In this document: one piece after another, positions 15,021 through 23,677 of the stretch
Layout: the number at the start of each line of letters is the position of its first letter
Position numbering within the stretch: position 1 is the stretch's first letter
Source of the DNA: Akkermansia sp.
GTDB taxonomy: Bacteria; Verrucomicrobiota; Verrucomicrobiia; Verrucomicrobiales; Akkermansiaceae
Assembly (NCBI GenBank): GCA_017435505.1
Contig: JAFSEZ010000052.1
Coordinates: 1 to 40,329, forward strand
Direction: 5' to 3'
DNA length: 40,329 bases
Notes under the pieces: generated by a model
Seen by the model: the letters and a program-made list of their open reading frames with translations, nothing else
What the model was told of the DNA's origin: nothing
Database searches by the model: none
Position numbers and translations under genes: made by a program

Positions 15021-15776
15021 TTAGTCGCCTGTGGGGGAAGCACCACGCAGTAGCGCCTCGGCAAAGGTTGGGGGTAGCCCTGTGCGCTCAATTTTAGCTG
15101 CTGCGGCATGTACATCGTAGGCAACTCGGCGCAGGAGCAGGTGTTGAGTCTCGGTGTTAATCAGTGCGTAGGCGGCTTTCCACTCCATGTCGCGGGGTTG
15201 CCCCACGGAGCCGGGGTTGATGAGGTAGCGCACACCTTCTTCAAGCGGGATGGTGCATGTGCCCTCGGCATCGTAGCAGATGGGCAAGGCTGTGCAGTAG
15301 CCCGCCTTGGTGCAGAAGACTGCGGGGCGGTGGGTGTGACCAAAGAAGCAGATGGCTTCTGTGCAGGTGCTCAGGGCGGTGGTGGCTTCTGCCGGGGTGG
15401 CAATGCGCTGCCAAGTCTCCGGCGTGCCGGGGGAGGCATGCACAAGGCGCATGCCTGCGTAGCTTGTTTGCAGGGGGAGGGAGCGTAGCCAAGCAATCTG
15501 CTCTGCATGGAGCATGGCGGCGGTGCGGTCCATCATGGTGGTGTAGAGGGGCACCCCGAAGAGCCCACGCTGTAGGAGCGCTGCTTCATGGTTGCCGCGC
15601 ACGGCTGCGCAGAGCAGGGGGCGCACGATGTCGATGCAGGCGGCCGGATCGCCGTTGAAGCCGATGATATCGCCCAGGGAGCAGAAGGAATCTGCCCCGA
15701 GATGGCGCGCATCTTCCAGTACCGCCACCAGGGCTTCCCTGTTGGCGTGGATGTCTGATAAGACCGCGATGTTCAT
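15021..15776 (-). CDS. calcineurin-like metallophosphoesterase
   Basis: A 251-aa predicted cytosolic dimetal phosphoesterase. The metal-binding motifs appear in order: DIH (D8, H10), GDIIGF, GNHEA, a later His in VHASPG and FGHTHRP. The GDxVGxxxxP-like region and lack of other domains resemble the YfcE/YsnB and small protein-phosphatase-like group. The substrate is unknown. Its ATG follows the obgE stop directly (TAAATG), so the two are translated together and it depends on the obgE promoter. Orthologous pairing with obgE suggests nothing specific about function. Confidence 0.85.
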   Translation of the reverse strand: MNIAVLSDIHANREALVAVLEDARHLGADSFCSLGDIIGFNGDPAACIDIVRPLLCAAVRGNHEAALLQRGLFGVPLYTTMMDRTAAMLHAEQIAWLRSLPLQTSYAGMRLVHASPGTPETWQRIATPAEATTALSTCTEAICFFGHTHRPAVFCTKAGYCTALPICYDAEGTCTIPLEEGVRYLINPGSVGQPRDMEWKAAYALINTETQHLLLRRVAYDVHAAAAKIERTGLPPTFAEALLRGASPTGD

Positions 15777-16817
15777 TTACTCTGCTTGCAAGAGTTGCTT
15801 GAGGCGTGCTTTGAACGCCGGAATGCCTTCGCCCATGGCGGCAGAGATGGGTAGAATCTCAATTTTGGGGAATCGCTGGCGCAGGATTTCCAGATTTTCT
15901 GCGGCGGTGGGGTCATCCATCTTATTGGCAAGGATAATCCATTTGCGCTCGGCCAATTCTTCGGAGTAAAGCTTAACTTCTTTGCGCAGGGTTTGGATGG
16001 CTTCCACGGGGTCGTGCTCCAGCCCGGTCATGTCTACCACGAAGAGGAGGATGTGGCAGCGCATGATGTGGCGCAGGAACTCGTGCCCCAGACCGCGGTT
16101 CTCGGATGCTCCTTCGATAATGCCGGGGATATCTGCCACAACACAGCGGGAGTAATCATCAAACTCAACAACCCCGACGATGGGCTGCAGTGTGGTGAAA
16201 GGGTAGCTGGCCACTTTGGGCGTGGCGCGGGATATGGCACCCAGCAGGGTGCTCTTGCCGGCATTGGGGTAGCCTACAAGCCCGGCATCTGCGATGCGCC
16301 GCAGCTCAAAGAAGAAGACTCCGGATTCGGCTTCGGTGCCGTATTCAAACTTGAGTGGGGCTTGGTCTGTGGCGGTGCGGAAATGCCAGTTGCCGCGGCC
16401 GCCCTTACCTCCTTGGCAGAGCACGAAACGCTCGCCCGGTTCGGTGAGGTCGGCAATTTGCTCCAGCTCAATGCCATCGCCCTCGCGTTCCAGCCAAGTG
16501 GCTTCCTGCATCGTGGCTGCGTTGCTGCGGTACACGATGGTGCCGGGAGGAACTTTGCCGATGACGGTTTTGCCATCTCGGCCGTGTTTGCGGGCGTGCA
16601 TGCCGGGCATGCCGTCTGTGGCGATGAGTTTGGGGTCGTAGAAATAGGAGCGCAGGTCATTTGTGCTGGTGCTAACCTCCAGGATGACACTGCCACCATC
16701 ACCGCCGTCGCCACCATCGGGGCCACCGCGCGGCACAAATTTCTCACGTCGGAAGCTGGCGAGACCGTTGCCGCCCTTGCCTGCTTTTGCGAAAATTCTG
16801 ATGTTGTCTACGAACAT
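15777..16817 (-). CDS. obgE: ribosome-assembly GTPase Obg
   Basis: A conserved GTPase acting in 50S maturation and growth control. The 346-aa protein has the glycine-rich Obg domain (KAGKGGNGLASFRREKF, GGDGGDGGS) and then the G domain: G1 GYPNAGKS, G3 DIPGIIEG, G4 NKMD and G5 SAA. There is no long C-terminal extension. The start at 16817 is fixed by a near-ideal promoter with its -10 7 nt upstream, so the mRNA should be leaderless. The phosphoesterase follows without a gap. Confidence 0.98.
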   Translation of the reverse strand: MFVDNIRIFAKAGKGGNGLASFRREKFVPRGGPDGGDGGDGGSVILEVSTSTNDLRSYFYDPKLIATDGMPGMHARKHGRDGKTVIGKVPPGTIVYRSNAATMQEATWLEREGDGIELEQIADLTEPGERFVLCQGGKGGRGNWHFRTATDQAPLKFEYGTEAESGVFFFELRRIADAGLVGYPNAGKSTLLGAISRATPKVASYPFTTLQPIVGVVEFDDYSRCVVADIPGIIEGASENRGLGHEFLRHIMRCHILLFVVDMTGLEHDPVEAIQTLRKEVKLYSEELAERKWIILANKMDDPTAAENLEILRQRFPKIEILPISAAMGEGIPAFKARLKQLLQAE

Positions 16818-16824
16818 GGGCGGG

Positions 16825-16853
16825 AGACTAGCAGAAAGCTATAGTTTTGTCAA
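16825..16853 (-). promoter_or_regulatory. obgE promoter, leaderless geometry
   Basis: On the minus strand TTGACA (16848-16853), 17 bp, TAGTCT (16825-16830), then 7 nt to the ATG at 16817. Confidence 0.75.
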
Positions 16854-16861
16854 CCTCAATA

Positions 16862-17893
16862 TCATGCGTTATCTGCGTGTTTTGAGCTTTTATTTCGGAG
16901 CGTGAGGTGGTAGAGGATACCGTGTGCAAGGAGCAGGAGCCCGCAGAGCGAGAGGACACAAGAGACAAGTTTTTTTGCGGGTGAGCCGGGGTCCAAACGG
17001 GCTTGAAGCGGGTTATCCGGTGGGTATATAATGTAGACTTTATCGCCCTCGCGGTGTTTGCCACAGGAGCCGGAAAGGGGGATGCGGTAGTGATTGCCAT
17101 CCGGCATCTGCAAGAGGAAGGCTCCGTCTCTGCCGGGGGTGCGATCTGCGTGGGCGTAGGAGATGCTCACCTGTTGTCTGACCCAACCAGAGGGCCGGGT
17201 GGAAGCGTTTATCCAATGTGTTGCTCCCATGAGCAGGAGGAGGATACCCATAATGAACTGTACCACAGCTGCGCCGGATAAGCTGCTGAGGGGGCGGTCC
17301 GGCATCGTATCGGGGGTGAGCCCGTGGCGGTAGTATAATTCGTGCAGAAGTAGGTGGTCTACCACGGCAAAATCCGGGATGTTGAGGAAGCCGATAGGCC
17401 ATCTGATCAAGTGGTGAATGCCTATAAAGTTGAAGCCGTAGTCAAAGACAAGACTGCCCACTCCCCGCTTGTTTACCCGGCGGTCTCGTATCATCTCCGC
17501 ATGCAAGGGATAAATCCGGTAGTGCGGGCGCCCCGATAAGCGAGGCGATAGGATGATGGCGCGTTGCCGGGTGAGCACATAGACGGTATGGCGTGCCTTA
17601 TAGCGTTGCCAAATGGGAAAGAGAATGAGCAGAGCAGAGATGAAAAGAGTCAAGGCTCGCACGAAAAATTGCTGCCAAGGAGAATCCAATCCCGGCTGCG
17701 CGGTAATATCCGTAAGTGCGAAGTAGGCGGCCGGAATCCAAAAGGGGATACCCAGCAGGACGGCTACGGAGCCATCATACCACGCTAAACTTTTGGGCCT
17801 CCCTGCCCACAGAATTTTCTCATCCTCCGGGCAGAGAATCCAGCTAAGCCATGTTTTTTCAAAGGTAGCGAGGTCGAAATCGGGTAGCTTCAT
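16862..17893 (-). CDS. membrane protein with PH-like domain, function unknown
   Basis: A predicted 343-aa inner-membrane protein. It opens with a cytosolic segment containing EKILWAGRP. Two membrane spans follow (about residues 45-65 and 80-105), then a bacterial PH-like domain (VYVLTRQRAIIL to IPDFAVVDHLL). A third span precedes a beta-rich stretch (ISYAHADRTPG to KVYIIYPPDNPLQARLDPG) that resembles the DUF3592 pattern, and a last span lies near the C-terminus. It overlaps the tyrA stop by ATGA, so the two are coupled; this may only reflect shared transcription. It could sense or modify envelope state, but nothing in the sequence shows this. Confidence 0.7.
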   Translation of the reverse strand: MKLPDFDLATFEKTWLSWILCPEDEKILWAGRPKSLAWYDGSVAVLLGIPFWIPAAYFALTDITAQPGLDSPWQQFFVRALTLFISALLILFPIWQRYKARHTVYVLTRQRAIILSPRLSGRPHYRIYPLHAEMIRDRRVNKRGVGSLVFDYGFNFIGIHHLIRWPIGFLNIPDFAVVDHLLLHELYYRHGLTPDTMPDRPLSSLSGAAVVQFIMGILLLLMGATHWINASTRPSGWVRQQVSISYAHADRTPGRDGAFLLQMPDGNHYRIPLSGSCGKHREGDKVYIIYPPDNPLQARLDPGSPAKKLVSCVLSLCGLLLLAHGILYHLTLRNKSSKHADNA

Positions 17894-18780
17894 GGGCGAC
17901 TGATGGGGCAGCTTTGGCGCACTGTTTGGCGCGCGGTGCGGGCTTCTTCCAGCCAATTCAGAACCCCTTGCCGATCTTGATTTTCCAGCAAATCACTTAA
18001 GTAGTGCAAATCGCGAATGCAATCAGCCAGAGCTCCTCGTACAGCCACATCGTTTTCCCACAGGATGTCTGCCCACATGCCGGCGGGGCCTTCGCACACG
18101 CGCGTTGTGTCGCGGAAGCCGCTGGCAGCTAGGCGTTGCAGGTCAGTCATAGGGGTGTTGCCCGTGATGGCACCGCGTGCGCAAAGCGCAGCAAGAATGT
18201 GCGGTATGTGGGAGATGCGGGCTACTGTGCGGTCGTGGTTGGTGGGATCCATCAGGTAGGTGCTACAGCCCAGTGCCTGCCAGAAAGCAGCCAAGCGTTC
18301 GACCATGCAGTCTGCGGCACCGTGCGGGTTGGTGAGAGCTACGGTGGCACCTTGCAGCAGCTGGGAGCTTGAGTGCTCCAGCCCTTGTTTTTCGGTGCCG
18401 GCCATGGGGTGAGAACCGATAAAAATGCGGCCTCGCTCAGTAAGTGTATCCCCCGTGGTGCGGTGTACGTAGGCCTTGACTGAGCCCACGTCTGTCACAA
18501 TGGCGCTGCGGTCGATGGCCGGCAACATGCGGCGGGACAAATCCTCGAACACGGCAATGGGGGTGGCCAAGATGATGAGCTGAGCCCCGCGCGCGGCGGC
18601 GATGGGGTCTGTGTATGTCTTGTCGCAAATACCCTGTTGGCGGGCTAATTCCAAGGGCTGCTCCCGGCGAGCCCACAGGCGCAAATCGCACTCGGGAATG
18701 CGCTCGCGGATGGATCGGGCAATGGATCCACCCAGCAATCCCGGGCCGAAAACAGCTATGCTGGTAAAAGGTGCTTGCAT
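17890..18780 (-). CDS. tyrA: prephenate dehydrogenase
   Basis: NAD(P)-dependent enzyme of tyrosine synthesis, converting prephenate to 4-hydroxyphenylpyruvate. The protein of about 296 aa has the Rossmann motif IAVFGPGLLGGSIARS near its start, LIILATPI, TDVGSVK, and the signature FIGSHPMAGTEKQGL. The all-helical dimerisation domain follows (NHDRTVARISHIPHILAA). No chorismate-mutase or ACT domain is attached. I start at the ATG at 18780; a TTG two codons upstream is possible. It lies 18 bp behind a lipoprotein gene and overlaps the next gene by 4 bp. Confidence 0.95.
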   Translation of the reverse strand: MQAPFTSIAVFGPGLLGGSIARSIRERIPECDLRLWARREQPLELARQQGICDKTYTDPIAAARGAQLIILATPIAVFEDLSRRMLPAIDRSAIVTDVGSVKAYVHRTTGDTLTERGRIFIGSHPMAGTEKQGLEHSSSQLLQGATVALTNPHGAADCMVERLAAFWQALGCSTYLMDPTNHDRTVARISHIPHILAALCARGAITGNTPMTDLQRLAASGFRDTTRVCEGPAGMWADILWENDVAVRGALADCIRDLHYLSDLLENQDRQGVLNWLEEARTARQTVRQSCPISRP

Positions 18781-18798
18781 GTGCAAATGAGACTGAAA

Positions 18799-19434
18799 TT
18801 ACGGCACGTAGAAGTGGTAGTTGGTGCCGCGTACTTTCAATTCTTTTCCGCTGGGGAAGACATTGCCGTTGCGGTCGATAATGCGGATGGTTTTGCTGGG
18901 ATCCAGCGGGTTATACACGCGGGTGGGGTCGCCCTCCACGCGGGTGGCTACGGGGATGGGGCCATCGTTGGTAATCTTGCTGGGGTCCGTTGCCAAAAGT
19001 TGCTTTTTGTCCGGAATCGGGGTTGGCATTGCAACAGGCACCGGGGCAGGCGCGGGGGTGATGACCGGGGCTACCGTGGGCTGCGTGATGGCCGATGAAG
19101 GCTTGGGCGCGGGCGGAGCGGGCTCGGGCGCGGCTACCGGGGCGGGGGCCGGAAGCGGAGCTCGCGTGACAGGGGCGGGGAAGGGATCGGGCTCGGAGCT
19201 TGCTGCCCAGCTGCTCATGGTGGGTGCTGCGGGTTTGGGTTCAGCAATCGGTGCCGGTTTGGGGGCTGCGAGAGATTCTACCACTTTTTCAGTCTCAGCC
19301 GGGCGGTGCACCGGGGTGCGGCGCGGGGTGTAGGGCATTTCCGGCACGGGATTCGGGTAATACACGCAAGAGGAAAGCGCTGCCCCCAGTCCAAGCGCCA
19401 TAAGCGAAAAAGCAGAACATGTATGAGCCTTCAT
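18799..19434 (-). CDS. proline/alanine-rich lipoprotein
   Basis: A predicted 211-aa lipoprotein. The lipobox LSSC lies near residue 23 after a short hydrophobic stretch. A long low-complexity Pro/Ala region (about 40-140) probably forms an extended spacer across the periplasm. A compact conserved-looking C-terminal piece follows (DPSKTIRIIDRNGNVFPSG, ending HFYVP). I know no named family. It is the first gene of a likely operon with tyrA and the PH-domain membrane protein. Confidence 0.75.
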   Translation of the reverse strand: MKAHTCSAFSLMALGLGAALSSCVYYPNPVPEMPYTPRRTPVHRPAETEKVVESLAAPKPAPIAEPKPAAPTMSSWAASSEPDPFPAPVTRAPLPAPAPVAAPEPAPPAPKPSSAITQPTVAPVITPAPAPVPVAMPTPIPDKKQLLATDPSKITNDGPIPVATRVEGDPTRVYNPLDPSKTIRIIDRNGNVFPSGKELKVRGTNYHFYVP

Positions 19435-19467
19435 GGTAGAGTCGGTGTGAAAGGTTGCTCTCCCTCT

Positions 19468-19496
19468 AATCTAGGTCTTTTTGAACCCAAAGTCAA
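19468..19496 (-). promoter_or_regulatory. promoter of the lipoprotein-tyrA operon
   Basis: On the minus strand TTGACT (19491-19496), 17 bp, TAGATT (19468-19473), with about 33 nt from the -10 to the ATG. A GAGGGAGAG stretch lies in the leader. Confidence 0.65.
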
Positions 19497-19588
19497 CCGC
19501 AAAACACGTCAAAAAAGCTCTTTCGCACGCATGCGCCGCGTTCGCGCACGAAATCCGCCCTTTTTTCGGCGCAGAACTCAAATTTGTA

Positions 19589-19617
19589 TTGACTCAAAGG
19601 CCTATCAGGCGTAAACT
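19589..19617 (+). promoter_or_regulatory. gapA promoter
   Basis: TTGACT (19589-19594), 17 bp, TAAACT (19612-19617). The start is near 19624, giving a leader of about 60 nt. Confidence 0.7.
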
Positions 19618-19683
19618 TTTGCTTGCCTGGCTGGGCCTGGTGGCTTGGCGGCGAACTTAATCAAACAATACATCCTTACTATT

Positions 19684-20691
<1,008 letters not shown>

Positions 20692-20720
20692 GTCTTCTCG
20701 GCTTCAGCCGAATGACCTTT

Positions 20721-20755
20721 GGGACTGGTGCTTCCGGCACCGGTCCCTTTTCTTT
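20721..20755 (+). terminator. gapA terminator
   Basis: GGGACTGGTGC / GCACCGGTCCC (20721-20731 with 20737-20747, one G-T wobble), loop TTCCG, then TTTTCTTT. Confidence 0.9.
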
Positions 20756-20824
20756 ATCCGGGCATTAAACAGTCCCGGAATGAGGGGGCTGTGGAATGGA
20801 GAATGCCGGGGGGTGGGATTAAGC

Positions 20825-20853
20825 TTGAAATCGGGAGGCAATGGGAGTAACAT
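20825..20853 (+). promoter_or_regulatory. ispG promoter, leaderless geometry
   Basis: TTGAAA (20825-20830), 17 bp, TAACAT (20848-20853), then 6 nt to the ATG at 20860. This favours the ATG over the GTG at 20854. Confidence 0.65.
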
Positions 20854-20859
20854 GTGGGC

Positions 20860-22608
20860 ATGAGCACACTGCATTGCCCGAGTTTGTATCAGTACACACG
20901 CCGCGCCACCCGAGAAGTGATTGTGGGTGGTTTGGGAATTGGTGGGGCGAACCCCATCCGCATTCAATCCATGTTGACCAGCGATACGCTGGACACGGCC
21001 TCGTGCGTGAAAGAGGCCTTGGCGCTGGCTGATGCCGGGTGTGAGATTATCCGCCTGACGGCACAGACCAAGGTGTATGCCGCGAATCTGGAGAACATAG
21101 CTCGCGAGCTGCGCGCTGCGGGATGCCAGGTGCCGCTGGTGGCGGATATTCATTTCAAACCGGATGCCGCTATGGAGGCAGCCAAGTGGGTGGAGAAGAT
21201 TCGCGTGAATCCCGGCAACTTTGTGGACAAGAAGAAGTTTGTGGAGCGCGACTACACGGATTTGGAATACGAGGAGGAAATTGAGAAGATACGCAAGGCA
21301 TTCACACCGCTGGTGTTGTTCTGCAAAGAGCATGGCCGCGCCATGCGCTTGGGAGCGAACCATGGCTCGCTTTCCGACCGTATTTTGAACCGCTACGGCG
21401 ACACGCCCGATGGCATGGTGGAAAGTGCGCTGGAGTTTGCCCGCATTGCCCGCGAGTTGGATTACCACCAGTTGGTCTTCTCCATGAAATCCTCCAACGT
21501 GAAGGTGATGATTCAGGCATACCGCCTGTTGGTTAAGCGCTTGGCAGAGGAAGGCCTTGATTGGAATTACCCGATTCATTTAGGCGTGACAGAGGCCGGC
21601 GAGGGAGAGGATGCCCGCATCAAGAGCGCCACGGGCATTGGCTCCCTGCTGGCGGATGGTATTGGTGATACGCTGCGTGTTTCCCTCACAGAAGACCCGG
21701 TGTATGAAATTGCTCCCGGTTTTGAGCTGGCAGCTCCCTACCAGCCCGGTGCTGCGGTGAGCAGTGAGCCGTTGCTCTCCGAGCCGGCTGCTCCGTTTGA
21801 CCCCTTTGTGTACACCAAGCGCAAGGCAGATGTCATCACCCGATCGGGGGTGACACTGGGGTGGAATGAGCCTGTGCGCGTGGTGTTGCCCAAGGCTGCT
21901 TGCGAGAGCTTGGATGCTGCGGAGATGAAGGATTTTATGCCCGAACTGGCCTATGAAGATGCAGCGGCGGTAGAGATTGATCCCCGCTGTGCGGAGGACG
22001 TGGCCGCTGTGCAGGAGGCCCCCGCTACACTGGTGACGGTGAAGGATGGCGTGGATATGCCGCTTCCCCAGGCATTCCGCTTGCTGGCAGCTCTCATCCC
22101 CTCGCGCCACAGCATCTTGCTCAAGGATACTCTTACCCCCGGAGCCCGGGAAGCTCTGAGTGCCCCCATGGCCGGTGGGGTGAACATGGGGTCTCTGCTG
22201 TGTGATGGTGTGGGTAATGCTGTGCTGGTGCGTCGCGAGACAGACCCCGCTAAGGCTGCCTACCTGGCGTTCAATATATTGCAGGCATCCGGTGTGCGTC
22301 TGAGCAAGACAGAATATGTTTCTTGCCCCTCGTGTGGTCGCACGCACTACAACATTCAGGAAGCCGCTGCCCGTATCCGCAAGGCCACGGGGCATCTCAA
22401 GGGCGTGAAGATTGCCATCATGGGCTGCATTGTGAATGGCCCGGGCGAGATGAGCGATGCAGATTTCGGCTACGTGGGCGGAGCCCCCAACAAGATTAAC
22501 CTCTACGTGGGGCACACCCCTGTGGAGATGAATATCCCCCAGGAGGAAGCGGTGGAACATCTCATCGACCTCATCAAATCGCATGGGCGCTGGGTAGACC
22601 CCGCCTGA
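20860..22608 (+). CDS. ispG: 4-hydroxy-3-methylbut-2-enyl diphosphate synthase, long form
   Basis: [4Fe-4S] enzyme of the MEP isoprenoid pathway, converting MEcPP to HMBPP. The protein of about 582 aa is the long type with an extra central domain, known from plants, Chlamydiae and Bacteroidetes; the bacterial short form has about 370 aa. The N-terminal TIM barrel shows GGANPIRIQSMLTSDT, LVADIHF, RVNPGNF and the HLGVTEAGEG stretch. The insert covers roughly residues 280-420. The C-terminal iron-sulfur domain has C489 and C492 (CPSCGRTHYN) and C523 in MGCIVNGPGEM. Confidence 0.97.
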   Translation: MSTLHCPSLYQYTRRATREVIVGGLGIGGANPIRIQSMLTSDTLDTASCVKEALALADAGCEIIRLTAQTKVYAANLENIARELRAAGCQVPLVADIHFKPDAAMEAAKWVEKIRVNPGNFVDKKKFVERDYTDLEYEEEIEKIRKAFTPLVLFCKEHGRAMRLGANHGSLSDRILNRYGDTPDGMVESALEFARIARELDYHQLVFSMKSSNVKVMIQAYRLLVKRLAEEGLDWNYPIHLGVTEAGEGEDARIKSATGIGSLLADGIGDTLRVSLTEDPVYEIAPGFELAAPYQPGAAVSSEPLLSEPAAPFDPFVYTKRKADVITRSGVTLGWNEPVRVVLPKAACESLDAAEMKDFMPELAYEDAAAVEIDPRCAEDVAAVQEAPATLVTVKDGVDMPLPQAFRLLAALIPSRHSILLKDTLTPGAREALSAPMAGGVNMGSLLCDGVGNAVLVRRETDPAKAAYLAFNILQASGVRLSKTEYVSCPSCGRTHYNIQEAAARIRKATGHLKGVKIAIMGCIVNGPGEMSDADFGYVGGAPNKINLYVGHTPVEMNIPQEEAVEHLIDLIKSHGRWVDPA

Positions 22609-22627
22609 TGCCAAAAGACCTACGAGT

Positions 22628-22663
22628 AAAAAGCCCGGTTTCCATTGCGGAATCGGGCTTTTT
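22628..22663. terminator. shared terminator between ispG and the Bat operon
   Basis: AAAAAGCCCG / CGGGCTTTTT (22628-22637 with 22654-22663), with internal partial pairing. T-tracts exist on both strands, so it serves the convergent ispG and DUF4105 genes. Confidence 0.85.
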
Positions 22664-22666
22664 CGA

Positions 22667-23662
22667 TTACGGCGTATTGAACTGAATCTTATTCCGGATG
22701 GCTTGGGAGTATTGATCTCGCCGGTCGGGGACGAGGTCGTAGCCCAAGTAGGTGCGGCGGCGCAGCTCATCGTAGCTTTCGTCCGGGCGGGTGATGAGAG
22801 CCCCGTGCTTGTAGAGCAGGGCAGAGATACTGCCGTTGTGGATGGGGGCGAGGTCGTAAATCCTGGGCATACCGGGGGCAAGGGCGCGGAAGGATTCCAT
22901 CACCCCGCTGGAGCAGTTGCCGGAGATGGTGTTGTAGGGTTTGTTGGAACTGTGTGCCTGTTGGGCAATGCGGATGAAAGTTTCCAACAGCACACGGCCA
23001 CGCCCCGGTTTGAGCTTCATGGGCATCACGAGTAAATCTTCGTGGCGGTAGTTGGTGCGCAGCGCAAAGAGATCTTCCTCGGTGCCGAACACATAGAGCA
23101 ACCCGTAGCGTTTGTACAGCCCGCCCAGGGCGTTTTGTACTTCTCCCTCCGGCAGCCGCGTCTCGGCAGAGATGACGAAGCGCCGCCCATCTGCAAAACC
23201 GAAGCTTAGCATGGTGTGGCAAATAGCTTCCATGCCATCCCAGTGGCATTCCGCAAAATCTACATCGGTGAGTTGGGTGAGGTCGTAGCTCTCTGTGCGG
23301 TAGTGCGCATCAAAATCCGTCTCACTGCGGTAGCGGAAATCACGCAGGTTGGAAATGGTGAGGGTGTCTCCCTGTATCGAGAATTGCGGTTCGCGAGCCC
23401 AAGATGTTTGCCAGCGCTCCGGATTCGGGTTGGGCAGGAGATGGTAGGAGACGATACCACAGCCCAGCAGGCCCCATAGCCAGGCACGTGTGCACCCGGA
23501 GTTGCCGCGTTTATAACGATAAATTCCCCATGCTACAGCTAATGACAGTAGCCCCAAAATGGTCCATGGTTGGTAGATGTATAGACCCAGTAGCCAGAGT
23601 AAGCCAATACTCAGCCCCACATCCGCGATAGTGCGTAGAAAAAGACGAATCGCTTTTTTCAT
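22667..23662 (-). CDS. DUF4105-type membrane protein
   Basis: A 331-aa protein with two membrane spans at the N-terminus (about 12-45 and 60-75). A DUF4105-like periplasmic region follows, whose start HLLPNPNPERWQTSWAREP and ISNLRDFRYRSETDF match the usual W-pattern and NxRxFxYR motif. Later come ESYDLTQLTDVDF, an ISAETR stretch, and YNTISGNCSSG, which may be the catalytic-like NC motif of this group. The function is not established; proposed roles involve envelope lipid or protease-like activity. It is the last gene of the Bat operon, 15 bp behind batD/E. Confidence 0.78.
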   Translation of the reverse strand: MKKAIRLFLRTIADVGLSIGLLWLLGLYIYQPWTILGLLSLAVAWGIYRYKRGNSGCTRAWLWGLLGCGIVSYHLLPNPNPERWQTSWAREPQFSIQGDTLTISNLRDFRYRSETDFDAHYRTESYDLTQLTDVDFAECHWDGMEAICHTMLSFGFADGRRFVISAETRLPEGEVQNALGGLYKRYGLLYVFGTEEDLFALRTNYRHEDLLVMPMKLKPGRGRVLLETFIRIAQQAHSSNKPYNTISGNCSSGVMESFRALAPGMPRIYDLAPIHNGSISALLYKHGALITRPDESYDELRRRTYLGYDLVPDRRDQYSQAIRNKIQFNTP

Positions 23663-23677
23663 GCGCGAAAGGAGAAA